This document shows positions 1-8,352 of a stretch of DNA of 44,616 nucleotides, piece after piece (position 1 is the stretch's first letter; each line of letters begins with the position of its first letter). The notes beneath the pieces are model-generated. The model saw only the letters and a program-made list of their open reading frames with translations. It had not been told where the DNA came from and ran no database searches. The stretch comes from Caldimonas mangrovi. GTDB taxonomy: Bacteria; Pseudomonadota; Gammaproteobacteria; Burkholderiales; Burkholderiaceae_C. The DNA lies in contig NZ_JAMKFE010000025.1 of NCBI RefSeq assembly GCF_023721835.1, forward strand, positions 1 through 44,616, read 5' to 3'. Made by a program: the position numbers and the translations under genes.

Positions 1-125
1 CCGCCGAACTTGCTCGACAGCACCGTCGTGATCGCCGCCGTCAGCGTCGTCTTGCCATGGTCCACGTGACCAATCGTCCCCACGTTCACGTGCGGCTTGG
101 TACGCTCAAACTTGCCTTTTGCCAT
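1..125 (-). CDS. tuf: Elongation factor Tu, N-terminal part (cut by window edge)
   Basis: The reverse strand encodes the first 41 residues of EF-Tu, the GTPase that brings aminoacyl-tRNA to the ribosome. The start [20 protein letters not shown] is the standard bacterial N-terminus, and the P-loop GHVDHGKT follows at about residues 19-26. The rest lies outside the window. It is the last visible gene of a tRNA-Tyr/tRNA-Gly/tRNA-Thr/tuf unit, the arrangement known from the E. coli tufB operon, so it is probably co-transcribed with the three tRNAs. Confidence 0.97.
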   Translation of the reverse strand, partial: MAKGKFERTKPHVNVGTIGHVDHGKTTLTAAITTVLSSKFG

Positions 126-174
126 TTTTCCGATCTCCTGACGGTGGAATGCCGGTGTTGACGGTTTGTAGGGT

Positions 175-249
<75 letters not shown>

Positions 250-494
250 AGTCGACACTGGTTTGCTGGCCGGCTCGGCTTGCGGCAAACCGCTGGCGAC
301 TGGGCGCCTCTCACTCACATTCACTCTTCACCGCACCCCGCTTCGGCGACACCGAAGACTGGAATGCCCGGAATCACCCTGAGGCGACCCCCCGGCCCTG
401 CGCCGCGCTTCGGGCCCGCGCGACCTCGAAGCACGCGGCTCGCTCAACCATCGCGAGCTGGCCGAACCCGCGGGCCCTCACCCATCCCGCCACC

Positions 495-536
495 CCAGTT
501 ACCAGAGGGCCCGCTCGGGGGCCCTCTGGTAACTGG
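495..536 (-). repeat. Perfect 17-bp hairpin immediately 3' of tRNA-Gly, taking in its CCA end
   Basis: The arms at 495-511 and 520-536 are perfect reverse complements (CCAGTTACCAGAGGGCC on the plus strand) with an 8-base loop. The outer three bases of the right arm are the encoded CCA end of tRNA-Gly. No T-run follows in the direction of transcription, so this looks more like an RNA processing or stability element than a simple terminator. The 250-533 spacer between tRNA-Thr and tRNA-Gly otherwise shows nothing recognisable. Confidence 0.7.
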
Positions 537-607
537 AGCGGGAGACGGGAATCGAACCCGCGTCATTAGCTTGGAAGGCTAAGGTTCTACCATTGAACTA
601 CTCCCGC
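534..607 (-). tRNA. tRNA-Gly (anticodon TCC)
   Basis: The reverse strand gives acceptor stem GCGGGAG/CTCCCGC, D-arm AGTTCAATGGTAGAAC, anticodon stem TTAGC/GCTAA with loop CTTCCAA (anticodon TCC, reads GGA), T-arm GGGTTCGATTCCC and an encoded CCA. It is the middle tRNA of the tuf-linked array. Confidence 0.96.
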
Positions 608-689
608 CCGGGAGCACCGTCAGACCCGAAGGCCGTCCAGTAAGGTATCGCTTCAACCGCGCCCAAGCCAAACAACATTTGTTTCGCCT

Positions 690-775
690 TGGTGGAGGAG
701 GCTGGATTCGAACCAGCGTAGGCGTAAGCCAACAGATTTACAGTCTGCCCCCTTTAGCCACTCGGGCACCCCTCC
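690..775 (-). tRNA. tRNA-Tyr (anticodon GTA)
   Basis: A class II tRNA of 86 bases on the reverse strand, with acceptor stem GGAGGGG/CTCCTCC, anticodon loop CTGTAAA (anticodon GTA), a long variable arm, T-arm GGTTCGAATCC and an encoded CCA. It is the first gene of the tRNA-tuf transcription unit. Confidence 0.96.
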
Positions 776-789
776 GCGGCGAACCACAG

Positions 790-819
790 ATTCTAGCAGG
801 GTCTTCGCGCGCCTGCCAA
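790..819 (-). promoter_or_regulatory. Sigma-70 promoter for the tRNA-Tyr/Gly/Thr-tuf unit
   Basis: On the reverse strand TTGGCA (819-814, five of six matches to the -35 consensus) is followed after 18 bases by TAGAAT (795-790, five of six matches to the -10 consensus). This places transcription start about 8 bases before the tRNA-Tyr 5' end at 775, as expected for a stable-RNA promoter. Confidence 0.7.
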
Positions 820-830
820 TCCCCGCAGGC
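811..830 (-). terminator. Short hairpin downstream of ung
   Basis: GCCTGC (811-816) and GCAGGC (825-830) form a perfect 6-bp stem with an 8-base loop, starting 10 bases past the ung stop codon. There is no T-run, so its role as terminator is a guess. It overlaps the -35 element of the tRNA promoter. Confidence 0.35.
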
Positions 831-840
831 ACAGCAGGGC

Positions 841-1587
841 TCACCACGCGATGCCGGTCTCGCCCGGGCGGTGCGCTGCCAGCCAGGCGTTGGCGGCCGA
901 GAAGTGACGACAACCGATGAAGGGCTGCGGCGGGCGCAGCGCCGACAGCGGCGACGGATGATTGGCGGTCAGGACGGCGTGCCGGGTGGTGTCGATCAGC
1001 GGCAGCTTGCGTTGTGCCGGCGCTCCCCACAACAGGAAAACACTGGGCGCGGCATGCCGCGAAACCTGCTGGATCAGCGCGTCGGTCAAGCTTTCCCAGC
1101 CGCGCTGGGCATGGCTTTGCGGCTGACCGCCCTCGACGGTCAAAGCGGTGTTGAGCAGCAGGACGCCCTGTCGAGCCCAGCGGGTCAGGTCGCCGTCGGC
1201 AGGCATCGGCGCGCCGGTATCGGCCGCCACTTCCTTGTAGATATTGCGCAGGCTCGGCGGCAGCCTGGCGCCGGCCGGGACCGAGAACGCCAGCCCCTGG
1301 GCCTGCCCGGGGCCGTGGTACGGGTCCTGACCGAGCACCACCACCCTCACCGCAGCGAGGGGTGTGAGTTCCAGCGCCCGGAACACCTGGGCCGGATAAA
1401 CGGTCGCGCCGTCGCGCACCCGCTGATCGACAAAGTCGACCAGCGCCTGGCCCGTCGCGGTGAAGCGGAAGGCGTCCGTGACCTCGCGCCACCCGGGCGG
1501 GACACGGTCGAAGCATGCGGCCAGCGACCCGCCCAGCCGGTTGTCGCCCGGTGCGCCGGCGGCGAACAGGTCCGGTTGAGCCGCCAT
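841..1587 (-). CDS. ung: Uracil-DNA glycosylase
   Basis: A 248-residue family 1 uracil-DNA glycosylase, which removes uracil from DNA to start base excision repair. The water-activating motif GQDPYHG is at about residues 86-92 (catalytic Asp88), the uracil-binding LLLNT at 143-147, and the DNA-intercalating motif HPSPLS at 210-215 with the catalytic His. Length is usual for the family apart from a short non-conserved N-terminal extension. Its start codon overlaps the trpC stop codon by one base (TGATG), so it is translationally coupled to the trp operon and is probably its last gene. Confidence 0.96.
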   Translation of the reverse strand: MAAQPDLFAAGAPGDNRLGGSLAACFDRVPPGWREVTDAFRFTATGQALVDFVDQRVRDGATVYPAQVFRALELTPLAAVRVVVLGQDPYHGPGQAQGLAFSVPAGARLPPSLRNIYKEVAADTGAPMPADGDLTRWARQGVLLLNTALTVEGGQPQSHAQRGWESLTDALIQQVSRHAAPSVFLLWGAPAQRKLPLIDTTRHAVLTANHPSPLSALRPPQPFIGCRHFSAANAWLAAHRPGETGIAW

Positions 1588-2375
1588 CAGGCGAACAGCG
1601 CTTCCAGCGCGGCGCCGGGGTCCTCGGCACGCATGAAGGCCTCGCCGACCAGGAAGGCATGCACACCCTCCCCGCGCATGCGGCCGACGTCGTCTCGCGC
1701 GAGGATGCCGGATTCGGTGACCAGCAGGCGATCAGCGGGCACGTCGGGCAGCATGCCGAGCGTGGTCTCGAGGGTGACCTCGAAGGTGCGCAGATTGCGA
1801 TTGTTGATGCCCACGAGCGGCGTCTTCAGCCGCAGCGCCCGCTGCAGCTCGTCACGGTCGTGCACCTCGACCAGCACGGCCAGCCCCAGCCCCTGCGCCG
1901 CCGCTTCGAGGTCTGCCATCTGCGCGTCGTCGAGACAGGCAGCGATCAGCAGGATGCAGTCGGCGCCCATCGCACGCGCCTCGAACACCTGGTATTCGTC
2001 GACCATGAAGTCCTTGCGCAGCACCGGCAGCGCGCAGGCGGCACGGGCCTGCTGCAGGTAGTCGGCGTGGCCCTGGAAGAAGCGTTCGTCGGTCAGCACC
2101 GACAAGCACGCGGCCCCGTGCCGTGCGTAGCTGTCGGCGATCTCGGCCGGCACGAAACGCTCGCGCAGGATCCCCTTGCTCGGGCTGGCCTTCTTGACTT
2201 CGGCGATCACCGCGGCCCGGCCGACGGCCATGCGTGCGCGCAAGCTGCCGGCAAAGTCACGCAGGTCGCGCCGGCCTTCGGCTTCGTCACGCAACGACGC
2301 CGCGCTGCGGCGCACCTTGGCCGCCGCGATCTCCTCGCGCTTCACGGCCACGATCTTCTGCAGGATGTCGCTCAT
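1587..2375 (-). CDS. trpC: Indole-3-glycerol phosphate synthase
   Basis: A 262-residue TIM-barrel enzyme that converts carboxyphenylaminodeoxyribulose phosphate to indole-3-glycerol phosphate in tryptophan synthesis. Diagnostic segments are [12 protein letters not shown] near residue 60, the [12 protein letters not shown] strand-loop near 120, [10 protein letters not shown] near 170, VGINNRNL near 190 and TESGI near 220. It is monofunctional, without a TrpF domain. Its start overlaps the trpD stop by four bases (ATGA), which points to translational coupling in the order trpE-G-D-C. Confidence 0.97.
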   Translation of the reverse strand: MSDILQKIVAVKREEIAAAKVRRSAASLRDEAEGRRDLRDFAGSLRARMAVGRAAVIAEVKKASPSKGILRERFVPAEIADSYARHGAACLSVLTDERFFQGHADYLQQARAACALPVLRKDFMVDEYQVFEARAMGADCILLIAACLDDAQMADLEAAAQGLGLAVLVEVHDRDELQRALRLKTPLVGINNRNLRTFEVTLETTLGMLPDVPADRLLVTESGILARDDVGRMRGEGVHAFLVGEAFMRAEDPGAALEALFA

Positions 2376-3409
2376 GCTGCGGATTTCAGCTTCTGGGTCA
2401 CGGCGGCGAACTGGCTCAGCTTCGCGAGTGCCTTGCCGGACGCCACCGCCTCACGCGCCATCTTGACGCCTTCGGCGACGGAGCCGGCGACGTCGGCGCA
2501 GTACAGGGCCGCGCCGGCATTGAGCAGCACGATGTCTCGCACCGGACCGTCCTCGTTCGCCAGCGCACGTTGGATGCACTGCACCGACTCTTCCTTGTTG
2601 GCGACCTTCAGCACCCGGGTGTCGTAGACCGGCAGCCCGAAGTCGCTCGGGTGCACGGTGTACTCGCGCACCTCGCCGTTCTTCAGCTCGCCGACCAGCG
2701 ATTCGCCGGACAGCGAGATTTCGTCCATGCCGTTCATGCCGTAGACGATCATCACATGCTCGGACCCCAGCCGCTGCAGCACCCGCACCTGGATGCCGAC
2801 CAGGTCGGGGTGGAACACGCCCATCAACTGGTTGGGCGCGCCGGCCGGGTTGGTCAGCGGCCCCAGGATGTTGAAGATGGTGCGGATGCCGAGTTCCTTG
2901 CGCACCGGCCCGGCGTGTTTCATCGACGCGTGGTGGTTGGGCGCGAACATGAAGCCGATGCCGGTTTCTTCCAGGCAGGCGGCGACCTGCTCGGGCCCGA
3001 GGTCGATGTGGACGCCGAGCGCCTCGAGCACGTCTGCGCTGCCCGAACTCGACGAGACGCTGCGCCCGCCATGCTTGGCGACCCGGGCGCCCGCCGCCGC
3101 GGCGACGAGCATCGAGGCGGTCGAGATGTTGAAGGTGTGCGCGGCGTCGCCGCCGGTGCCGCACAGGTCGACCAGGTGTGTCCTGTCGGCCACCGCCACC
3201 GGTGTCGCGAACTCGCGCATCACCTGTGCGGCTGCGGCGATCTCGCCGATGGTCTCCTTCTTGACCCGCAGGCCGACCGCCAGTGCGGCGATCATGACCG
3301 GCGACATCTCGCCGCTCATGATGCGGCGCATCAAGGCCAGCATCTCGTCGTGGAAGATCTCGCGGTGCTCGATCACGCGCACCAGCGCGTCGGTGTTGGT
3401 GATGGCCAT
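2372..3409 (-). CDS. trpD: Anthranilate phosphoribosyltransferase
   Basis: A 345-residue enzyme that transfers the phosphoribosyl group of PRPP to anthranilate. The PRPP-binding DLCGTGGD lies at about residues 80-87, followed by NISTAS and [15 protein letters not shown]; the anthranilate-side segment [12 protein letters not shown] and [10 protein letters not shown] follow. The start [10 protein letters not shown] was chosen because the longer open frame upstream overlaps trpG and loses similarity. The 20-base trpG-trpD gap carries a ribosome site (AAGGGCGAG) closely resembling that before trpG. Confidence 0.97.
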   Translation of the reverse strand: MAITNTDALVRVIEHREIFHDEMLALMRRIMSGEMSPVMIAALAVGLRVKKETIGEIAAAAQVMREFATPVAVADRTHLVDLCGTGGDAAHTFNISTASMLVAAAAGARVAKHGGRSVSSSSGSADVLEALGVHIDLGPEQVAACLEETGIGFMFAPNHHASMKHAGPVRKELGIRTIFNILGPLTNPAGAPNQLMGVFHPDLVGIQVRVLQRLGSEHVMIVYGMNGMDEISLSGESLVGELKNGEVREYTVHPSDFGLPVYDTRVLKVANKEESVQCIQRALANEDGPVRDIVLLNAGAALYCADVAGSVAEGVKMAREAVASGKALAKLSQFAAVTQKLKSAA

Positions 3410-3429
3410 GTCGTCTCGCCCTTCGCTCG

Positions 3430-3996
3430 TCAATGGCTGCACAGGAAGTTCTTCAGCATCGCGTGACCGTGCTCGGTCAGGATCGATTCCGGGTGGAATT
3501 GCACGCCCTCGATCGCCAGTTCCTTGTGGCGCACGCCCATGATCTCGCCGTCCTCGGATGTGGACGTGATCTCCAGGCAGTCGGGCAGCGACTCGCGCTC
3601 GATCGCGAGCGAGTGGTAGCGGATCACCGTGAAGGCCTTCGGCAGGCCCTGGTACACGCCCTGCTGGTCGGTCGTGATGACGCTGGTCTTGCCGTGCATC
3701 TGGCGTTGCGCGCGTACCACCCTGCCGCCCAGGGCGGCGCCGATGCTCTGGTGGCCCAGGCAGACGCCGAGGATGGGCAGCTTGCCGGCGAAATGCCGGA
3801 TCGTGTCGACGCAGATGCCGGCCTCGGCGGGCGAGCATGGGCCGGGCGACAGCACCAGCCGTTCGGGTTGGAGTTCGGTGATGCCTTCGAGCGTGATCTC
3901 GTCGTTGCGGAACACGCGCACGTCCTGGCCCAGTTCGGCGAAGTACTGCACCAGGTTGAAGGTGAAGGAGTCGTAGTTGTCGATCATCAGCAGCAT
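3430..3996 (-). CDS. trpG: Anthranilate synthase component II (glutamine amidotransferase)
   Basis: A 188-residue class I glutamine amidotransferase that supplies ammonia to TrpE. It shows [14 protein letters not shown] at the N-terminus, the oxyanion loop [12 protein letters not shown] near 50, the nucleophile elbow [10 protein letters not shown] near residues 77-86, and the catalytic His-Glu in QFHPESILT near 170. A strong AAGGAGAG ribosome site precedes the ATG. It lies 17 bases after trpE. Confidence 0.97.
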   Translation of the reverse strand: MLLMIDNYDSFTFNLVQYFAELGQDVRVFRNDEITLEGITELQPERLVLSPGPCSPAEAGICVDTIRHFAGKLPILGVCLGHQSIGAALGGRVVRAQRQMHGKTSVITTDQQGVYQGLPKAFTVIRYHSLAIERESLPDCLEITSTSEDGEIMGVRHKELAIEGVQFHPESILTEHGHAMLKNFLCSH

Positions 3997-4013
3997 GGTC
4001 GTCTCTCCTTCGC

Positions 4014-5498
4014 TCAGAAGCCTTCTTCCACCAGTTCGGCGGCACGCAGCAGCGCCCGTGCCTTGGCTTCGGTTTCCTTCCATTCGAGTTCGGGCACCGA
4101 GTCGGCCACCACGCCGGCCGCCGCCTGCACGTACAAGGTGTTGTCCTTGACGATGCCGGTGCGGATGGCGATGGCAACATCCATGTCGCCGGCGTAGCTG
4201 AGGTAGCCGCAGGCGCCGCCGTAGATGCCGCGCTTGACCGGTTCCATCTCGTCGATGATCTCCATCGCGCGGATCTTCGGCGCGCCGGTCAGCGTGCCGG
4301 CCGGGAAGCTGGCACGCAGCACGTCGAGGTTGGTCATGCCGTCCTTCAGGATGCCTTCGACATTGCTGACGATGTGCATCACGTGCGAGTAGCGCTCGGT
4401 GACGAAAGCCTCGGTCACCTTCACGCTGCCGGTCTTGGCGATGCGGCCGATGTCGTTGCGCGCCAGGTCGATCAGCATCACGTGCTCGGCGCGCTCCTTC
4501 GGGTCGGCGAGCAGTTCTTCTTCGAGCGCCTTGTCCTGCTCGGGCGTGGCGCCACGCGGGCGCGTGCCCGCGATCGGGCGGATCACGACCTTTTCCCCTT
4601 CGGGGCTGTGTTCGTGCCGCACCAGGATCTCGGGCGAGGCACCGACGATCTGGAAGTCGCCCATGTCGTAGAAATACATGTACGGCGACGGGTTCAGCGA
4701 GCGCAGTGCACGGTACAGACTGAGCGGCGACTCGGTGTAGCGCTTCTTCAGGCGCTGGCCGATCTGCACCTGCATCATGTCGCCGGCGGCGATGTATTCC
4801 TTGGCCCGCAGCACCGCGTCGAGGTAGTCGTCCTTCGCGAACTCGCGCTCGATCGCATGCGAGATGCCGCGCTTGACCGGCGGCGCGGTGACGCTGAACT
4901 TCAGCTTGTCGATCAACTCGGCCAGGCGGCGCTTGGCGCGGAAGTACGCCTCCGGCTCGCGCGGGTCGGCATAGACGATCAGGTAGAGACGCCCGGACAG
5001 GTTGTCGATGACCGCGAGTTCCTCGCACTGCAGCAACAGGATGTCGGGCGTGTCGATGCCGCCCTCCTTGTGCACCTTGGCGAGCTTGGGCTCGATGTAG
5101 CGCACGGTGTCGTAGCCGAAGTAGCCGGCCAGCCCGCCGCAAAAGCGCGGCATGCCGGGACGCAGCGCCACCTTGAAGCGCTTCTGGTAGTCGGCGATGA
5201 AGTCGAGCGGGTTGCCTTCGTGCGTTTCGACGACCTGGTCGTCGGTGACCACTTCGGTGGTCCAGCCGTGGGTGCGCAGCAGCGTGCGCGCCGGCAGGCC
5301 GATGAACGAGTAGCGGCCGAAGCGCTCGCCGCCGACGACGGATTCGAGCAGGAAGCTGTATTTGCTGCGCCCGGTGGCGTAGGCCAGCTTCAGGTACAGC
5401 GACAGCGGGGTTTCGAGGTCGGCGAAGGCCTCGGAGATGAGGGGAATGCGGTTGTAGCCCTGCTGGGACAGGCTCTTGAATTCGAGTTCGGTGATCAC
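4014..5498 (-). CDS. trpE: Anthranilate synthase component I
   Basis: A 494-residue enzyme that makes anthranilate from chorismate with ammonia from TrpG. The chorismate-binding core is visible: [43 protein letters not shown] and YGGACGYL in the C-terminal half. The N-terminal [18 protein letters not shown] belongs to the Trp feedback-binding region. I place the start at a GTG (5498) because a GGAGG sits 9 bases upstream and the protein then begins (V/M)[19 protein letters not shown], the usual betaproteobacterial TrpE start; the in-frame ATG at 5555 has no such support. The preceding leader suggests attenuation control. Confidence 0.95.
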   Translation of the reverse strand: MITELEFKSLSQQGYNRIPLISEAFADLETPLSLYLKLAYATGRSKYSFLLESVVGGERFGRYSFIGLPARTLLRTHGWTTEVVTDDQVVETHEGNPLDFIADYQKRFKVALRPGMPRFCGGLAGYFGYDTVRYIEPKLAKVHKEGGIDTPDILLLQCEELAVIDNLSGRLYLIVYADPREPEAYFRAKRRLAELIDKLKFSVTAPPVKRGISHAIEREFAKDDYLDAVLRAKEYIAAGDMMQVQIGQRLKKRYTESPLSLYRALRSLNPSPYMYFYDMGDFQIVGASPEILVRHEHSPEGEKVVIRPIAGTRPRGATPEQDKALEEELLADPKERAEHVMLIDLARNDIGRIAKTGSVKVTEAFVTERYSHVMHIVSNVEGILKDGMTNLDVLRASFPAGTLTGAPKIRAMEIIDEMEPVKRGIYGGACGYLSYAGDMDVAIAIRTGIVKDNTLYVQAAAGVVADSVPELEWKETEAKARALLRAAELVEEGF

Positions 5499-5571
5499 GC
5501 GGTGGGCCCTCCAAGCCCGGCGGCGCCCGCGCTCGATGGCGGGGCTCCGCGGCAATGGGAAATTGTCGAGG

Positions 5572-5650
5572 GGAATCGTGGGATTCCGGGCGTGCCGGTG
5601 GGGCGCATGGGGTGCTCAGAAGAACGAGGCACCGCTCACGGCCGGCGGCA
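5572..5650 (-). promoter_or_regulatory. Possible trp attenuator hairpins between trpL and trpE
   Basis: Read on the reverse strand, the trpL-trpE gap holds several alternative stems: TGCCGC (5650-5645) with GCGGTG (5635-5630, G-T pairs included), followed by U-rich TCGTTCTTCT; GGTGC plus TC (5633-5626, one bulge) with GAGCACC (5617-5611); and GGAATC/GATTCC (5587-5582/5577-5572) with loop CCAC. The first two share bases 5633-5630 and are mutually exclusive, as in an attenuator. Which one terminates is not clear, and no classical long U-run is present. Confidence 0.4.
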
Positions 5651-5652
5651 AA

Positions 5653-5733
5653 TCAAACCAGTGCGTGCGGGCGACGCCAGGGCCAGGCTCCCCGGTCGTT
5701 CGAACCTTTGGTTTGTTTGCGCGAAATGAACAT
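5653..5733 (-). CDS. trpL: trp operon leader peptide (Trp-Pro-Trp)
   Basis: A 26-codon frame upstream of trpE, opening ATG-TTC-ATT and closing TGA, with TGG-CCC-TGG at codons 17-19 and a basic tail. Tandem Trp codons in a short peptide before trpE are the hallmark of ribosome-mediated attenuation: low charged tRNA-Trp stalls the ribosome and prevents termination. No Shine-Dalgarno sequence precedes the ATG. A possible -10 (TACACT, 5747-5742) would start transcription about two bases before the ATG, so the message may be leaderless, as known for rhizobial trpL. Role and start are inference; the codons are seen directly. Confidence 0.75.
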   Translation of the reverse strand: MFISRKQTKGSNDRGAWPWRRPHALV

Positions 5734-5916
5734 GGAGGCGGAGTGTAGCAGCGCCTTGTGGCCGGCCGGAACGGGCGGCCCCTGTCGCGACGGTGACACC
5801 TTGTCGCGGCCGGTCCAAAAATTTTCCGAACGTTCGTGCGTTTTCCCGATGGACAAGCGAGCCCGCAAGCCCAACACTGACCGGCTTGTCAAAACATGTA
5901 ACAGGAGCAAACCGCC

Positions 5917-6519
5917 ATGTTCCGACCCTGGTTCTCTGCTTTGGCCATTGCCCTGATCGGTCTCGGCGCAGCACACGCGCAGGCGACCGAGGTCGCCGGC
6001 GTCAAATTCGATCAGCAGATCCAATTGAACGGCGCGCCGCTGCAGCTCAACGGCGCCGGCGTGCGCTACAAGGCGATCTTCAAGGTGTACGCCGCGGGCC
6101 TGTACCTGACCCGGAAGGCCGCCACGCCCGAGGCGGTGATGGCTGCGACCGGCCCGCGCCGGCTGAACATCGTGATGCTGCGCGACATCGATGCCAATGA
6201 GCTCGGCAAGCTGTTCACCCGCGGCATGGAGCAGAACGCGTCGCGCGAGGACTTCGTCAAGTCCATCCCCGGCACGATCAAGATGGGCGAGATCTTCGCC
6301 GCGAAGAAGAAGCTGGCAAGCGGCGAGTCGTTCCAGGTCGACTGGGTGCCGGGCCAGGGCACCTACATCCTGGTCAACGGCAAGCCGATGGCCGAGCCGA
6401 TCAAGGAGCCCGAGTTCTACACGTCGCTGATCAAGATCTGGCTGGGCCACCACCCGGCCGATGCGACGCTGAAGGACGCGTTGCTGGGCAAGGAAAAGGA
6501 CCGGGCCGCGAATTCTTGA
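5917..6519 (+). CDS. Exported chalcone-isomerase-like protein
   Basis: A 200-residue protein with a Sec signal peptide (cleavage likely after ...AAHAQA, about residue 23). The body resembles the bacterial chalcone isomerase-like family: GVKFDQQIQLNG, YKAIFKVYAAGLYL and the C-terminal SLIKIWLGHHPADATLKDALLG. Bacterial members are periplasmic and their function is not settled; true chalcone isomerisation is unlikely. A good AGGAG precedes the ATG. It sits on the opposite strand between gph and the trp operon and converges on gph with a 20-base gap. Confidence 0.85.
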   Translation: MFRPWFSALAIALIGLGAAHAQATEVAGVKFDQQIQLNGAPLQLNGAGVRYKAIFKVYAAGLYLTRKAATPEAVMAATGPRRLNIVMLRDIDANELGKLFTRGMEQNASREDFVKSIPGTIKMGEIFAAKKKLASGESFQVDWVPGQGTYILVNGKPMAEPIKEPEFYTSLIKIWLGHHPADATLKDALLGKEKDRAANS

Positions 6520-6539
6520 GCGCGCCCTGGGCCGGTGCC

Positions 6540-7211
6540 CTAGAACGCAGGTTCCAGTTCGTCGAGCCGGTCGACGAACCCGTCGGCCGGCGCGCTGCGC
6601 ACCGGCTCGCCGTGGTTGTAGCCGTAGGTCACCAGCACGACCGGGCAGCCGGCGGCACGCGCCGCCATGGCATCGTTGATGGAGTCTCCGATCATCAGCG
6701 TGCGCGCCGGTTCGGTGCCCAGCGCCTCGCAGGTCTTCAGCAGCGGCAACGGGTCGGGCTTCTTGCGTTCGAAGGCGTCGCCGCCGAAGGCCCGCCGGAA
6801 GTAGGCGGCCAGGCCCTTGCGTTCCAGCAGCGGCAGCGCGAAAGCGGTCGGCTTGTTGGTCAGGCAGGCCAGCGGCAGGCCCAGCGCCGCCAGCCGCCGC
6901 AGCCCCTCGATGACGCCGGGAAATACCGCGGCATGCTCGCCGTTGATCGCCAGGTAGTGATGCTGGTAATGCGCCCATGCGTCTTCGTAGAGCCGGTGCA
7001 CGCCTTCGGCGTCCTGGGTGCGCGCCAGCGTCTGGCGGATCAGGTGCTCGGAGCCCTTGCCCACGGTGCGCGCGACGAAGGCATGGTCGATGGGCGGCAG
7101 CGCGAGATCGCCCAGCATGCGGTTGAGGGCGACGACGAAGTCGCCGGCGGTATCGACCATCGTCCCGTCGAGGTCGACGATCACCCCCTGCAGGCCCGCG
7201 GGAAGCTTCAT
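6540..7211 (-). CDS. gph: Phosphoglycolate phosphatase (HAD family)
   Basis: A 223-residue HAD hydrolase that dephosphorylates 2-phosphoglycolate. HAD motif I is [12 protein letters not shown] near residue 12 (nucleophile Asp and acid/base Asp), motif II LTNKP near 112, the motif III lysine in KKPDPLPL near 150, and motif [14 protein letters not shown] near 176. The start MKLPAGLQG overlaps the rpe stop by four bases (ATGA). An rpe-gph-trpE order is common in proteobacteria; here the plus-strand chalcone-isomerase-like gene is inserted before trpE. Confidence 0.93.
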   Translation of the reverse strand: MKLPAGLQGVIVDLDGTMVDTAGDFVVALNRMLGDLALPPIDHAFVARTVGKGSEHLIRQTLARTQDAEGVHRLYEDAWAHYQHHYLAINGEHAAVFPGVIEGLRRLAALGLPLACLTNKPTAFALPLLERKGLAAYFRRAFGGDAFERKKPDPLPLLKTCEALGTEPARTLMIGDSINDAMAARAAGCPVVLVTYGYNHGEPVRSAPADGFVDRLDELEPAF

Positions 7212-7888
7212 GCCGCCAGTTGCCCGCGCATCGCGTCGATGACGCCCTTGTAGTCGGGCTTGCCGAAGATGGCGCTGCCGGCGACGAAGGTGTCGGCACC
7301 GGCATCGGCGACCTGGCGGATGTTGTCGACCTTGATGCCGCCGTCCACTTCGAGGCGGATGTCGCGCCCGCTGGCGTCGATGATCTTGCGCACCTGCTCG
7401 ATCTTCTTCAGCGCGGCGGGGATGAAGCTCTGGCCGCCGAAACCGGGGTTGACGCTCATGATCAGCACCAGGTCGACCTTGTCGATCACCCATTCCAGCA
7501 CGTCGATCGGACTGGCCGGGTTGAACACCAGGCCGGCCCGGCAGCCTTCTGCCTTGATCAGTTGCAGCGTGCGGTCGACGTGGGTGCTGGCGTCGGGGTG
7601 GAAGCTGACCAGGTCGGCGCCGGCCTTCGCGAAGGCCTGGGCGAGCGCATCGACCGGCTGCACCATCAGGTGCACGTCGATCGGCACGGGCGTGCCGTCG
7701 GGTTGGCGGGCATGCGGACGCAGCGCTTCGCAGATCATCGGGCCGAACGTCAGGTTGGGAACGTAATGGTTGTCCATCACGTCGAAATGAATCCAGTCGG
7801 CGCCCGCAGCGATCACGTTGCGGACTTCTTCGCCCAGGCGGGCGAAGTCGGCGGAGAGGATGCTGGGGGCGATGCGGTAGGTCGTCAT
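7208..7888 (-). CDS. rpe: Ribulose-phosphate 3-epimerase
   Basis: A 226-residue TIM-barrel enzyme interconverting ribulose 5-phosphate and xylulose 5-phosphate. It has the conserved [16 protein letters not shown] start, [17 protein letters not shown] with metal-binding His and Asp, [20 protein letters not shown] and the phosphate-binding EVDGGI and AGSAIFG segments. I chose the ATG at 7888 (MTTYRIAPS) rather than the longer frame because that is where family similarity begins. It is coupled to gph by a four-base overlap. Confidence 0.96.
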   Translation of the reverse strand: MTTYRIAPSILSADFARLGEEVRNVIAAGADWIHFDVMDNHYVPNLTFGPMICEALRPHARQPDGTPVPIDVHLMVQPVDALAQAFAKAGADLVSFHPDASTHVDRTLQLIKAEGCRAGLVFNPASPIDVLEWVIDKVDLVLIMSVNPGFGGQSFIPAALKKIEQVRKIIDASGRDIRLEVDGGIKVDNIRQVADAGADTFVAGSAIFGKPDYKGVIDAMRGQLAA

Positions 7889-7974
7889 GGGGTCGTCCGG
7901 CGTGCAGGGCGCCATTGTAGGGAGCCTCCTTGCTACCATCGCCGCCAGGGACAAGGGCCAGACACTACATCTCC

Positions 7975-8352
7975 ATGAGCACCTACGAATTCACCTGCAG
8001 CGTCGAGCCGCAGTACCTGCCAGAGCAGTCGAACCCGGTGCAAGGCGTCTACGCCTTTGCCTACACCGTGACGATCGAGAACACCGGTGACGTGCCGGCG
8101 CAGCTGATCTCGCGCCACTGGGTCATCACCGACGCGAACGGCAAAGTCGAGGAGGTCAAGGGCCTCGGTGTGATCGGGCAGCAGCCCTTCCTGAAGCCCG
8201 GCGAAGGCTTCGAGTACACCAGCTGGACGCGCATCGGCACGCCGCGCGGCACGATGAGCGGCAGTTATTTCTGCGTTGCCGAGGACGGCGAACGCTTCGA
8301 CGCGGTGGTGCCGGCCTTCTCGCTCGCGGTGCAGCGCAGCGGGCTGCATTGA
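7975..8352 (+). CDS. apaG: ApaG family protein (Co2+/Mg2+ efflux protein ApaG)
   Basis: A 125-residue single-domain ApaG protein with a fibronectin type III-like beta fold. Segments include [54 protein letters not shown] and [10 protein letters not shown]. The biochemical role of ApaG is uncertain; loss in enterobacteria affects Co2+ resistance. The ATG at 7975 opens at [10 protein letters not shown]. It is divergent from rpe and its stop overlaps the next gene's start by one base (TGATG). Confidence 0.95.
   Translation: MSTYEFTCSVEPQYLPEQSNPVQGVYAFAYTVTIENTGDVPAQLISRHWVITDANGKVEEVKGLGVIGQQPFLKPGEGFEYTSWTRIGTPRGTMSGSYFCVAEDGERFDAVVPAFSLAVQRSGLH

Noticed and set aside
5499-5555. ATG at 5555 as start of trpE
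   Set aside because: It adds 19 Arg-rich residues unlike TrpE, while the GTG at 5498 has GGAGG and gives the usual N-terminus.
5636-5974. Minus-strand open frame of 112 codons covering the trp leader region in another frame
   Set aside because: It overlaps the start of the chalcone-isomerase-like gene, has no ribosome site and does not keep the Trp-Pro-Trp frame.
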